Shown here piece by piece: positions 1 through 11,930 of a DNA stretch of 64,000 bases. The DNA comes from Solanum dulcamara. Lineage: Eukaryota > Streptophyta > Magnoliopsida > Solanales > Solanaceae. Both the position numbers and the translations under genes were made by a program. The stretch is taken from contig NC_077237.1 in the NCBI RefSeq assembly GCF_947179165.1, forward strand, positions 11,088,735 through 11,152,734. Reading direction: 5' to 3'. Position 1 is the stretch's first letter, and every line of letters begins with the position of its first letter. The notes beneath the pieces are model-generated. The model saw nothing but the letters and a program-made list of their open reading frames with translations. It ran no database searches and was not told the DNA's origin.

Positions 1-454
1 ACTGTTTCCTAAACAAAACCTGTAACATCCTCTCTGTTTCATATCCCTCATTCGTCCTTTTTCTCGCAAAGATACTTTTAAATTTATAATGTTTTGTAAA
101 AATATTAAGGATATTTTGGTCATTTTACCAAAAGAAGAGCTTACCAACACTTCTTTACCAAACACGTCAAGTGTTTATTATTAGTTTCAACACTGTAATC
201 CAAATGCTTAACTGCTTATTTTTAAAAATAATTTCAGCACTTAAGTACTTGTCAACACGTAATCTTTGGTTTGACATTCTTTCAACTAGTGCTCCACCAA
301 CATAAAAATGGGCTAGAATTGGGTTATGTTGTTATTCATGATCAGACTTCTACTTTGACACTTTGATTTAGCTTTCATCATTTGAAATTTCTGTTGTCCT
401 TGATTCTTTGCAAGGCGAGAAAGAAAAGAAAATTAATATCTAGATTCACTTCAG
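1..454 (+). other. Intron sequence upstream of the first visible spatacsin exon
   Basis: AT-rich non-coding sequence ending in a polypyrimidine-containing acceptor at 449-454. No exon with matching phase is visible. It is most simply the intron before the exon at 455. Confidence 0.5.
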
Positions 455-2541
455 GTACTGGAAAGTTTTGCATTACTCTTAACTGAAGGTAGGGGACGTG
501 GCCTTTGCAGGCGAATAATATCAGTTGTGAAGGCAGCAAATGTGTTGGGTCTTGCATTTTCAGAAGCATTTGAAAAGCCTCCTAATGAACTCTTACAATT
601 GCTTTCTCTAAAAGCACAAGATTCTTTTGAAGAAGCAAAGCTCTTAGTTCAATCACATTGTATGTCTGCAGCTAGTATTGCTCAAATTCTTGCTGAATCA
701 TTTTTGAAGGTACATTTTATTTTGTAGTTGATTCCTCCTGGAGCATGTGGACAGACTCAAAATTAAAATGCCTGAGTATTATGGCGGCATCAAATTTGAG
801 CGTTAGTAGAAATTTGCGAAGTTACATTAGGGCATGTCCAGTAACGAAGCTATTGTCTATATAAAAAGTATGCAGTTCAGGTTGTCTATTATGTTATCCG
901 TATTTACAAATGTTATTTCATCACAGGGTTTGCTAGCAGCACATCGTGGAGGTTACATGGAATCTCAAAAAGAGGAGGGACCTGCTCCTTTATTGTGGAG
1001 ATTTTCTGATTTCTTAAAGTGGGCTGGGCTTTGCCCCTCTGAACCAGAAGTTGGCCATGCTTTACTGCGTTTAGTTGCCACTTGTCAAGGAATACCACAT
1101 GCCTGTGAAGTAAGTGTATCCTCGTTTAGATGAACTCCCATTTGTCAGCATCATGAAAGCCCTGTTCTGTAAACTATGGACTTACTAAGTTAGTGTTTGC
1201 ATGTTCAACATAAAGTTGGTAATGTGGGAGCTATTTGCTCTTGGTTTTTTAGTATTACAGCCTAATTGAAGTCACATCCTCTCTTTGCAAAAATTGTGCT
1301 TTAGGTTGAGCTTCTTATTTTGTCGCACCACTTCTACAAGTCCTCAGCATGTCTCGATGGAGTTGATGTTCTTGTAGATCTTGCATTCAAAAAGGTGGAG
1401 GCTTATGTATCTGAGGGTGATTTTTCATGTTTAGCTCGCTTGATAACCGGAGTGGGGAACTTCCATGCACTTAATTTTATTCTTGGTATCCTTATTGAAA
1501 ATGGTCAGCTCGATCTTCTTCTTCAGAAGTTTTCAGCTGCTGTCGATGCCAACGATGCTGACGAGGAAGTAAGAGGATTCAGATTGGCTGTTCTCACATT
1601 ACTCAAGCAATTTAATCCCAATGATCTCGATGCATTTGCCTTGGTTTGTACTTGTGCAATTTCATGTTAATAGATGTTTTATCCTCACCCTTAAAACATT
1701 TTGATTTCTCTCCCAAAAAATGTTATTTCCTCAAAGCTGAAAAAATGCACCTTTTAGAGAGTATAACGTGCACCTCTTTATTTCCCCTTAGGTTTATAGC
1801 CATTTTGATATGAAGCATGAGGCTGCTTCTCTTTTGGAGTCACGAGCACAGCAATCATGTAAGGAGTGGTCCCTCCGTTCTGACAAGGATCAAACTGATG
1901 AGCTCTTGGCTTCCATGCGATACTTCATTGAAGCTGCTGAAGTTTACTCTTCAATTGATGCTGGGAACAAAACACGCCAAAGTTGTGCACAGGCATTACT
2001 TCTCTACCTTCAGATTCGGATGCCAGACTTACACTTTATCTTTCTGTCTGAAACTAATGCACGGAGGGCATTGGTCGAACAATCCCGCTTCCAAGAAGCA
2101 CTAATTGTTGCTGAAGCTTATGGCCTTAACCAGCCAGGTGAATGGGCTCTAGTACTTTGGAATCAAATGCTAAGACCAGAGCTTGTCGAACAGTTTGTGG
2201 CTGAATTTGTTGCTGTGCTACCCCTTCAACCCTCAATGCTTCTTGAACTTGCCAGATTTTACAGGGCTGAAGTGGCTGCAAGAGGGGATCAGTCACAATT
2301 TTCTGTGTGGCTGACTGGGGGAGGGCTCCCGGCTGAATGGGCAAAATATCTCGGGAGATCATTCAGATGTTTGTTGAGAAGGACTAGGGACTTGAGGTTG
2401 CGATACCAACTGGCTACCATCGCAACAGGATTTACCGATGTGATTGACGCGTGCAATAAAGCATTCGATAAAATCCCTGACAGTGCTGGGCCTCTTGTCC
2501 TGAGAAAAGGTCATGGAGGAGGTTACCTTCCACTGATGTAA
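455..2541 (+). CDS. Spatacsin (SPG11-like), C-terminal part, last four exons
   Basis: C-terminal domain of a plant spatacsin homologue. Animal spatacsin (SPG11) works with spastizin and AP-5 in lysosome/endosome traffic; the plant role is little known. Exons in one consistent reading: 455-709, 927-1109, 1305-1643 and 1792-2541. All three introns are GT-AG and the exon lengths join in frame, giving about 508 residues up to the TAA at 2541. The protein is helical and Leu-rich. Recognisable stretches are GRGRGLCRRIISVVKAANV, the PPNELLQLLSLKAQD run and the C-terminal GHGGGYLPLM, which I recognise as conserved in plant spatacsin C-termini. The 5' part of this very large gene lies outside the window; 455 follows an acceptor (CTTCAG). 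The exons look intact and under constraint. The gene converges on the SAMC gene. Identification rests on recognition of the family, not on a search. Confidence 0.88.
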
Positions 2542-2950
2542 TAAGAGACTCAACATGAGACCTCTTACAGTCGGTGGCGCCAGATACAATTGTATATCAT
2601 ATTCAGTTTCGAATTTTTGTCCGCCAAATTTAGCTTTTATTTAGGAAGCAGCCTGAATTCTTGAAGACACAACGGATGATTACGTCTGATGAGTTGATGA
2701 TCTGCAAATTTTGGCATCGTTTTATTTGTTCATTTGCCCAACTTTCTTTCCAACTGAACTGAGGCCGGGTAAAACTGAGTGCAGTTTTGTTGTTTAAAAG
2801 GAATGTACATAAGAGGACATGTACAATGTTGTACAAAATTCTTTTGTTGATAAGTAATTTAAGTGGTTGGGAGTTCTTTATTTTGTGCTCCATTTTTTTT
2901 GAGTTGCCTAAGGTCATCCAATTTATCTTCTCATCTTAACAAAGAAATCT
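2542..2950 (+). other. 3' UTR and end of the spatacsin gene
   Basis: Non-coding sequence directly after the TAA, T-rich with several TGTA motifs around 2790-2850 of the kind found near plant poly(A) sites. The exact cleavage site cannot be placed. Confidence 0.45.
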
Positions 2951-2997
2951 TGCCAAAATCTTAGTAGCTAGTTGTCTTTTTTTCATAATGTGGCCAT

Positions 2998-4297
2998 TTA
3001 GGGGTCGTTTGATAGAGTGGATCTAGAAGAAATGATGCATGTATTAGCTTTGTGTATTAAAATATAAGTAATGCAAGGTTTTAAATATTAAGTTGAAGTT
3101 ATAAACCTTACTCGTGTTTTGTTAAAAGGTAAATATGTAATTAGTCTCCTTAGATTTATATTTCGTAGCTAAGCAAGACGTGATTCAACTGAAGTAGCTA
3201 ATTCACTCCATTTGACAATATTTCTGGACTAAATCGAAAAGTACTAAGCCAACGCCGGATGTTTAAGAAATTAAGAAAGATTAGGTTGGGACTTAAGTAT
3301 AACTCAAAAATCTTTAAAATGATCCACAATAGACTTGACCATTTAGCTACTTTAACGATAAAGTATCACTCCCTCAGATTTGAGTACAACTTCCGCAAGC
3401 ACTTTAATACTAGATCATATAAGTTTCCCTAGTCAAGATTTTCCTTGTCGACAAGAAGAGCCAAAAGCTCTTGATGTAGGGGTTCAACGTAGTTTGTTCA
3501 TCTCAGTTTGTGTCCTAACGTGTACGCATCGTTAAAGAATCATATTGTTTGTAAATATAAATTAAATTCTTTCCGATGCTTTCGGACTGATCATCTTGCT
3601 ACAAATTTAGGGATGAATCTAATAGAAATTTCAGTGTCTATTCACTTAGAAGATTATTCTTTCTTCTTCAGTGAAAGAGGACAAAAGAGGTGTGTGGAAG
3701 AAAGAATTCTAACCATTCTATTATTCACACAAATCCTTCAATGATTTATCGGCTGTCTTGCTTGAGGAATAGTTTCACAAAAATAACGGGGATAACATCC
3801 GATCTTGCTTCTAGATCGAGTATAGCAAAGAGACATTCACGGGACATTGCAACTAAAAAAGTAGTTTAGGAACAGATCTCCCTCAATCAGCAAAAATTAA
3901 AAGAAAAATAGTAGGAGCAGCCAGTATTGTGCTAAATAGAAAACAGAACAGATTCTGACCCAAATAAGAGAAGAATAATTGACTTGTTTTATTGATATGC
4001 ATGAGAATAAACACACTGTGACTTGAAGAAATAAATGAACTCTTCCATCATCCAAAATTCCCTTGGTCAGAGACTTTCTAACAGGAGAAAGCAAAAGCTG
4101 CAATATGAAACTTTATCACCAGAGATGCTACTTCTCTTTTTCTATTTGTACATTAATCCAAGGATAGCTTCTCTCTTTACCTCTATGGATACTTACTTTC
4201 TAGCTTAGTCAGACTTTCTGCAAATGGCGGCAATACTGAATAGTAACTAAATTCAATTTAACCATACCATGCAGCTAGGGCAAGAAAAGCATAGAAA
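2998..4297. other. Intergenic spacer between convergent genes, with a MITE end and unrecognised repeat-like DNA
   Basis: At 3001 the motif GGGGTCGTTTGATAGAGTGG resembles the terminal repeat of the PIF-like MITEs seen at 12162 and 24945, but no matching right end is obvious, so it is probably a truncated copy. 3300-3880 has the look of an old repeat but I cannot assign it. No supported gene; the open frames here lack coding character. Confidence 0.4.
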
Positions 4298-7200
4298 CTA
4301 ATCCTTCTTTGAGGTTGCATTATCAGGACGATTTTGTGCAAGGTATCGCTTTGTTCTCTCAAGAACACCAAAGAATATTGATCCTCCAATGCCTATCCAA
4401 AGCACTCTTGGCCCAATGCCCTATAATGAAATTTTATTCCAAACAAACAGAGGTAAACAAGTATGTATCAGACATACAAGTTTCAGATACAAATGGTACA
4501 CGAACATATTTATCGCAGGTCAGAAAAAGAAACAAAGAAAGAAATTCAGTATCCTTGGGAGAAACGTGGAAATATTCCTTGTCATCCTTAGCATCTTCTA
4601 TATGATGCAATATTTAAGATGAAGCATCTATGCTAGGAGAAAATGGACGAAGTACATGATATTTACTTATGTGCAGGGACGATGAGGAAAAATGTGTGGT
4701 ATCAGCTTATGACTATATCAAGGTCCCATCAAAATAGGGCCTGGTTATGCAACCTGGAGCTGTCAAACAATTAGTGATTAGGGAAGTAAAGGACCAGAAA
4801 TCAGTGTAAATGAGAAGTTATATTGTTTCTGGTGCATGGCGCTCTTTTAATTTTTTGCACCCCTTGTAATCCCAGGAAACCAAAATGGTGTTAAGGTGAG
4901 ATGGGGATGCTAAGTTCTTTCATCGTCCATTTGATTTTCCATAAAAGAGACAAATAGACAAAACAAGAAAAGAAGCAGTCTCCAGGATAAAAGAACTCGG
5001 GTGTGGGTCCTAGTACTGCAGTCTAAAAGGAATTGTGGGATCCCTCTACCTTTAAAAGTGCTGGAGGCCCTTCTTCTGCAACAATAGTCTTTACACAATC
5101 AACAATGCCTTTGTATTGATTGGCCGAACCCTGCAGGGGAACAAGACTAGAATTTATTACCTAAATTAGATGAAAAGTAGCCTTGCAATTTATGGAAGTG
5201 TCATTCTGTAATAGCCATGCATGCATTGGATGAAGAGACTAGGAGACACAGAAAGTTTGAGTACCACATGAAGCAAGCAAGTACCTGAGTCATTAATCTT
5301 GTCTTAATGACATCAAGAGGAGTAGTTATAGCTCCAGTTAGAGCACCTGAAATAAGTAATGGTAGCCATTGATAGATTTAGAGCAGGGGTTCATTATATA
5401 CATGAAGACGCAGGAAAATCATATATTTACTGCTGCAACTTGACAAGTTATAAATCTAGGCAGGTTAAACAAACAGAATTTCAGTAATTTGCATTTCCTA
5501 CACAGCAATTACGTAGTCATATAATCATGCCAATTGTCACTCAACGTTGCATATTCAATCACTGAAATGGCGATTCACAGTCTTGTCTTCATAACTTAAA
5601 GAACACTTTGATGCATAATTTTTAACAGGTAGCATTTGGGTCCCAAATTTCCCCGTAGCAATTTTTTTTTTTATCAGTAATGAATAAATTTCATTGATGT
5701 GTTCCAGCACAGTGCTGGTAGGGCAATTTATAACTGACAGCTCTTTGAGGAGATTCCAGATTGGCCCAAAGGATTTCCAAATTGATGGATCACTCTACAA
5801 CTCTTCAAGAGTATGATTAAAGAACCCTGCAATTCAGTTTTCTAGTTCTTAAAATCCATAGGTTCTGAATCTATAGATACTCAAACAAGAATAAATGGCA
5901 AATGTTTGTTATTGTTCTTGAAGTTGGGCCATGCTTTATCAGTTCCCACACCAATTTATTAATCCAAAGGAGGAAGTCAAAGTCTTAGAGGTCATTCTGT
6001 GGTTAAAATCAGTAATGGGCAATCAGTTGATTCAAACAAAAAATGTGAACACCATATCAATTGTGCAATGTACAACTTATCTCTACTTAAGCCTACATTT
6101 CTTGATACTTCAAGCTTAGATGAAAGAGCAAGTGACACCCTCTAGACAGCAGCTGAATCTTCAACTTAAATATTTATTATAAATAAAAAACAGTATGCCA
6201 TATCAAGGACTACCAATGGATGGACATGTAATAGGGGTATGAAGGAGGTTTACCAGCAAAAGCACCGATAACTGCATTCTCTGGATCATTCAATTCCCTT
6301 TTTGCCTGGTAAGAGGCACATAAGGCAGCTTTGATATCTTAGTATTTCAAGAGACTAATGTCATACCTTTTTCAATCAAACAGTAAAGCATCTGATCATC
6401 TCCATCCATGATGGAAGTGGAAAAGCACATAAGCAAATTTAACGCTCCTCATGTTTGTTCGTTCAAACACTATTCCATGAATTTTTGATGCTACTGAAGT
6501 GAGAAGTCAAGCATGCAAGGAGGATAGACAAGAAGAAACAAGCTAAGAGAATTTCTACTCAAGTATGACTATATCAGTTTATCCAAAACCTTTTCTTATT
6601 TTCTTTAGCTATACATCAAAATTTAGACTGCATGTGCATGAAGCTCTCTCACACATAAATATCCAGCAGAGAAATGGTAAGTTTCATATAATATTAGTGA
6701 AAAGTTGCTCTCAACATCTTGGAAAGCAGGATCTTACTGCCAGCTTATAACCTATCCGCAGCTGCTCATAGATACAGAACTGGATCGCGTCAAATGGCAA
6801 ATCTCGAAGTAGAAATGACCCATATCCCTACAAAATCCCCATATTAGAATAAAATAAGCCAATGTTATATAAATCACGTGAAAGTTGCACCCAGCTATCA
6901 TTTGCAGAAAACTGAACCAGTAATACCCGAAAAACTGTAAAGACATTGTGAGCACAATTGACAAATGGTGCTGGAATTGTGTCCAAGATATGTGACATTA
7001 AAGAACTAGCATACCGCATAAAGACCTTTAAAACCTTCTTTTGAAACAATTAAGCGAACAGCATCAGGAGCCGAAGCAAATTGCCTAGTTTGCATCCGCT
7101 GCTTAATGACCTGTAGTGTCAAGAAACCAAATGCAGTCAATAGGTTTACAAAGGGAGTATCCTAAACAGGCAAAATCAAGAATGATAAGAAAAGGAGAAT

Positions 7201-10200
7201 CATGATATTCAGGAAACTGAAAATCTCAAAATATTCATTCACCTCAGTTGGAACACGAATGAAGGAAGCAGCAATGCCTCCTAAAGCACCAGCAGTCTGC
7301 ATGACATTTGGCATTTCTTATTAAGAAGCAGAAATCACATTTGATAGAGTAATATGCAGCATGCTTCAGAATTCAGAAGCCAGATACTGAGATACAAAAG
7401 CAACTTTCATTTGTGAACATTTATATTTGAAATACCACAAGAATGTGTAGGCATAACTTGAAGAATAGTGACCTGAGAAAATCAACTTCGCAAAGATTCC
7501 AGATAGAGTTAAATGCATGTGTAATTTTCAGGAATAAATTATAATTTATGAGGTGATACGAAATCATGTTATCAGTAACCAGGATTTAGACTGCAAGATT
7601 TACGTCATGTCTCTTTGCTTATTTCATTGCATATACGTTTCCACTAGCTAAATACCTGAGTTTCATAATGTATCATATCGTCTAGTACACCGACATTTTT
7701 GTTCCTTCTAGTCCTCAAATGCTTCTCCACGTGGTACCTTTTTTCTTTTTTTTCGTGGGAAATAATGACTATGGAAACAGTATATGCCATCAAACACCCA
7801 CTAGAAGTCCTAAAAATGATTTTTAGTCACATAAGTTCTATTAATGAATTGGTGTATGTCATATAACAAACTAGAAAACAAGACCAACTTGATAAGAAAT
7901 AAAAAAGCTAGAAAACAAGATCAAATGCAATCATGACATTGGGAGGAGAAATTCTCACAAGATGGGCCACAGCACTAAGATTTTCAGGAAACATCTTCAA
8001 TAGCTTCTGCTTTGCCGGTTCATATACACCAACAAAAATAGCAGAAGCCCTGCACGAGAGAACAGGATTAATAGAAATTGCTATTAAATACCCTTAGGTA
8101 AGAAACCGTTCAATAAAATAGGACTGTTCACCTCAGGAAATAAAAGCTAGTTATGGTTGCAAAAGAGAATTTCAATTGCATTGGTTGACAAAAGTGCAGG
8201 TGTCATGGAAACTGACATACATAGTTCTATACTATTAAATAGTACTTTGTTACTACAACTTACGGTAGGACTCCAGCAAGATTTCCAGCAAGCCCGGAAT
8301 ACAATCCTTTCAACACTATTTGTCCTCCACCACGAGCTACCTGCACAGGGAAGCAATGAACTGATGACTCGAATACTCAGGGGGAAACAACAGACTGAAA
8401 ATAATGTAATTAAAATGAAAAGAGGCCTGGCACTCTGCATTCAACTATTTTAATGGCAGTAAACCTGAATATAAACTGCTCAGCTGTACGCAAATGGTAT
8501 GTCAACTGGACTACGCAATAGAATATTAGAATGTCGTTATGAATACTTCAAAAGTTCTACTCTGTCTAAATTATCTATCTACCCCCTTCTCTCTTTGTCC
8601 AGCCTGTCAACATAAGGAGCTAAATAGTCTCGAGAATCCTTAAAGCCTGTTGTGAATTGTGAATCTACTAAAAATACCAATTCTAGCATTGGAGTGTCGC
8701 ACATATAATTGATATAGACATTGGTTATAACCAATTAACTTGCCTGCAGCCTTGTCTTTATTGTATCAATGGGATATAAAGCTGTTTCAACAACAACACC
8801 GGCGGTCCCTCCTGCTATCACACCCTCTGCACAAATTAACCCTGATTAGAAAAGCCAAACCTCGAAACAAAAGATTCTTGTCCTATGATAGTTTTGATTA
8901 CTGAAATCTCTTCTTTTTAGCAGTTGGGAACTCTATGTTATTAATTTCAGTAGCCCATCCCCCAGGGAGAGTATAACTAGTATGAAATAATTATGATGAA
9001 TCATATACCTTCTTTTTTTTATGACCGAGAAATATAACCCTTAGGAGCAACCACACTCTTCAAAACTAGGGGATAATAGGCCCACCCCTCTACTCTTCTC
9101 CACTAAAATACCAACTTTAGTTTGCATGGCACGGGGCTTGAATCTGTGACCTAAGTCAAGTCCCTAAACCTTTGCCACTTGAACCAAGTCCTAGGGGCAT
9201 GATGCATCATATTCGTATCCACCTTTGTATGATGTAGTCTGTCCCACTACTAACTTGTTACTGAGACTGATACTAAACAACCTTGTCAAAAAGAAATTAT
9301 GATGCCATCAAAAGCTTTTGAGCACGAAGCTGCTTCAGAGAAAAAACCTTTCTACCATTTGACAGGTTTATCACTTGAATTTTCAGCTGACAGTCGAGAA
9401 CATTTTTTACTAGTGACTAAATAATGTTTTCTAAGATTAGGTAAATAAATCCTATTAATGATGGAAGAATCCCCGGTATACCAGCAGTATAGCAAAAAGT
9501 AGTCAAAATGACTTTTTGATAAAACAATTTACTATTCAAATTTCTGTGCGGTGTGGCTGTTCAATTCCTACCTACAAATGTTGAAATGCTTTTGTGAATG
9601 AATCAAAATAACAAATGAAAGGGGAGGCTGGGAAACCAGATCGATGTACAGACTTCCTATCTGTCAACTGTAGAGTGAAAGAAATGGTCTTTCTATTTGT
9701 CGTTCTTCATTCCTTCTTTTCCCTCTTTTTGGGAGGATCTGTTTTGTTAATAGTGGAAGTTGGTTGTGGGGAAGCTGGGGGTAGCAGTTAAATAAAAGAA
9801 AAATAAAGAGCGCGGCTTAGGATATATGACAACTTGACAAGAATGCTCAAATATCATCATTTAATCACTATTATTTCAGCAAACATACCAAATAGTATCC
9901 GTAGGAAATCAAATGGTTTCTCTTCTCCATTGTTGATTGATGCGAAGAACTTTTTTGGTACCATCTGAAGGTTATCCATTTTTCTACCAGATGCATCTGC
10001 AAAATCAAACCACATCCTCAAGAAAGAACAGGAAACTACAAGATGAAGAATCAATATGAATCTACATCCTAATACGAGGTAATGCATGGTGATTCTTTCA
10101 TCCCTGTTTCTTATAACAATCGTAATACCACACTTCATTGAGAAACCTTGATCTTCTTCTTAAGTATAATTTGCCAAGGAGACAAGAACATTTAATAAAG

Positions 10201-11665
10201 AAAATGGTGACACATGAAACCATCACTGCTACCTCTATATATCATGCTTGTTATGTGCACATTGGTCTTCAAGACATCAGCTCAAGAGTAGTTAGTTAAT
10301 CTCATTCAACAATTAAAGTTGAATGTATTCAGAATTGATGAAAAGAAACTTTTATTTTTCTAGAAGGAGCACCATTCAATCTATTGAGCCTTAATGCTTG
10401 AGCCATAAAGCTAGACCTATCATTACACTAAATGGTTTTTTGGTTAAAAGCATCACATAGTATAGTGATAGTGCCCGGTCCGCAGCTACGGAGTCCGCCT
10501 TCCCTTGAAAACACCTCCCAGAGGGGAGGTTTATAGTACAAATGTACTCTAAGGAATATTATTAGTAAGACAGACGTATAAAGTGCATATTTTGCTTGAT
10601 TAATTGTATTTCCTGAAGTAAAAAGTTTTCCTTGATGTAACTAATAGAAATATTTCATTACTATCACTAGTAAGTTTTGTCTGCTCAAAACCAACATGTA
10701 GCAGTACATATTAGCAATCAGATATATCATTCAAAGTACGTGCACTTAACTTAACAACATTACGACAACATTGTCGGATTAAAATATCAACAGTTTTTCA
10801 ACTTCAATTCATATAAGTAAGAAAAACGCTGACTCCAATAAATATGAAATCTAGTAACTGAGAGTGTTTAGTGACCTAATTTGAATCTTGAGACCTCAAT
10901 GTTCAACAACAAGAATCCCTCAGAAATATAATTACCTTATTCATCATTCTTAGCCACAAAAAGGAATGATTAGAAGTTAATATTCCATCAAAACATCTGC
11001 AATTCCATTCTATCCATACAACCCAAAAAACGCTTGTTGGTATTCTAGTACTACATGTTTGTTTCTCCCAATTCATTTATCTTAATATCTTGTTGTTGTT
11101 ACTGTTTGTTATTACTGCTTCGTTTTCATCTCTTCGTGAGCCGGTCGGCCTACCCTTACAAGGTAGGAGTAAGGTCAACGTACACTCTACCCTCTTCATA
11201 CCCACTTGTGGGATTATACTGGGTATGTTGTCATTCTTAGCCACAAAAGGGGACCAGTGGAACCCTAACTTAATACCAATGCATCCTTTAGTTTCAATCA
11301 ACACTTAAGCTAACATTAATCCCGGAATTCATTATCCAAACCCCCCACCCACCCCCCTCAAAAATAAAATCTGAAATTAGCATTTCCATATTGTAAAATT
11401 CAGTTTAAGAACCAAACTTTTCCCATTCCACTAGTCCAAACTTCAAACAACTAGGCTCTTCCATAACACTACACTCAAATCATTACTTCCATATATAACA
11501 ACCCAAAGAAAAATAAGAAAAAAAAAATTAAAGATAGTTGATAGCTTAGAAATTAGCAAAACTTTACAATGTTTAGCAAAACAGGATACTTGTAAAATTA
11601 CCTGTAGCAGAAGAGGAGGCCGCAAAAGAATTCTTTGTATCCAAAGCTAATGCAAAAGGCCCCAT
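4298..11665 (-). CDS. SAMC: Mitochondrial/plastid S-adenosylmethionine carrier (SAMC-type), 12 coding exons, 326 aa
   Basis: Member of the mitochondrial carrier family. The plant SAMC subfamily exchanges S-adenosylmethionine for S-adenosylhomocysteine across the inner membrane of plastids and mitochondria, supplying methylation there. Coding exons from 5' to 3' on the - strand: 11665-11602, 9996-9889, 8826-8744, 8340-8264, 8049-7959, 7296-7243, 7110-7015, 6827-6738, 6305-6254, 5346-5285, 5130-5050 and 4420-4298. They sum to 981 bp (326 codons plus TAG) with phases that join exactly. Three repeats each carry the carrier signature: YPIDTIKTRLQ, RVPTEVIKQRMQ (split across exons) and TPLDVIKTRLM. 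The length matches the family (about 325 aa). All introns are GT-AG except the one after 8744, which uses GC. The 5'UTR has its own intron. The gene looks intact. The substrate is inferred from subfamily resemblance. Confidence 0.93.
5663..5828 (-). mobile_element. 5'-truncated LINE-like retroposon in a SAMC intron
   Basis: Starts on the + strand with a poly(T) run (poly(A) on the - strand) next to AATAAATTTCATTGATG, which resembles the 3' end of plant L1 LINEs. It is flanked by a short repeat GCAATT (about 5657-5662 and 5829-5834). Very short, no coding sequence. The family call is tentative. Confidence 0.4.
9009..9205 (-). mobile_element. tRNA-derived SINE in a SAMC intron
   Basis: Poly(T) at 9010-9020 on the + strand is the poly(A) tail of a - strand element. 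On the - strand GGTCACAGATTCAAGCCCC near 9153-9135 resembles a pol III box B. The flanks ATCATATAC (9000-9008) and ATCATATTC (9206-9214) form an 8/9 target-site duplication. The form matches the Solanaceae SINE type also seen at 30870. Confidence 0.65.
10962..11230 (+). mobile_element. Short retroposon sharing the RTE LINE 3' end, with an 18-bp target-site duplication
   Basis: The 18-bp sequence TCATTCTTAGCCACAAAA occurs at 10944-10961 and again, perfectly, at 11231-11248, bracketing this insert. Its right half (11137-11230) has the motifs GAGCC, GGTAGGAGTAAGGT, GTACACTCTACCCTC and GGGATTATACTGGGT, ending in TTG. The same motifs, reverse-complemented, form the 3' end of the RTE LINE at 13290-13400. 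It is therefore a 5'-truncated RTE copy or a SINE using the RTE tail. It lies in the first coding intron of SAMC. Confidence 0.7.
11338..11361 (-). other. G-rich tract (possible G-quadruplex) in SAMC intron 1
   Basis: The + strand is C-rich; on the - strand, which is the coding strand, it reads GGGGGGTGGGTGGGGGG, giving at least four G3 tracts with one-base loops. It lies about 240 bases downstream of the first coding exon. Confidence 0.5.
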
Positions 11666-11930
11666 TTTGAACCTTAAAATTCTCTTTCCTTCACCCAATA
11701 CAAAAATACAACAGAAATTTGGTACCTTTAATCATATCATTTTCAAACAATTTTGAAACAAAAAATACGAAAACTTCAATAGCTAAACAAACAGATACTC
11801 GAAAATTTTAGTTGGGTTGTGGGAAATTACCAGTTTTTGGGAAGCTGGAGCCTCTTCTGTTCAGAAGAGAGAGTTTAGCTTCTGATTCTTGAAAAGCTAT
11901 TGCTGTTGCTATCTACATATTATAGATGAG
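11666..11930 (-). promoter_or_regulatory. SAMC 5' UTR, UTR intron donor and TATA-like box
   Basis: On the - strand a TATAATAT box lies at 11924-11917, followed by a short leader with a donor AACTG|GTAATT at 11831/11830. This implies a 5'UTR intron that ends shortly before the ATG at 11665; the acceptor is not certain. Only about 240 bp separate this box from the large transposon block that starts at 12162. Confidence 0.5.

Noticed and set aside
4309..4605. Open frame of 98 codons on the + strand
   Set aside because: It lies over the last SAMC exon in antisense; the - strand reading is a conserved carrier.
8157..8453. Open frame of 98 codons on the + strand
   Set aside because: Antisense shadow of a SAMC exon and flanking introns.
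9135..9153. tRNA-like box B
   Set aside because: Part of a SINE with a target-site duplication and a tail; no cloverleaf can be drawn for a tRNA gene.
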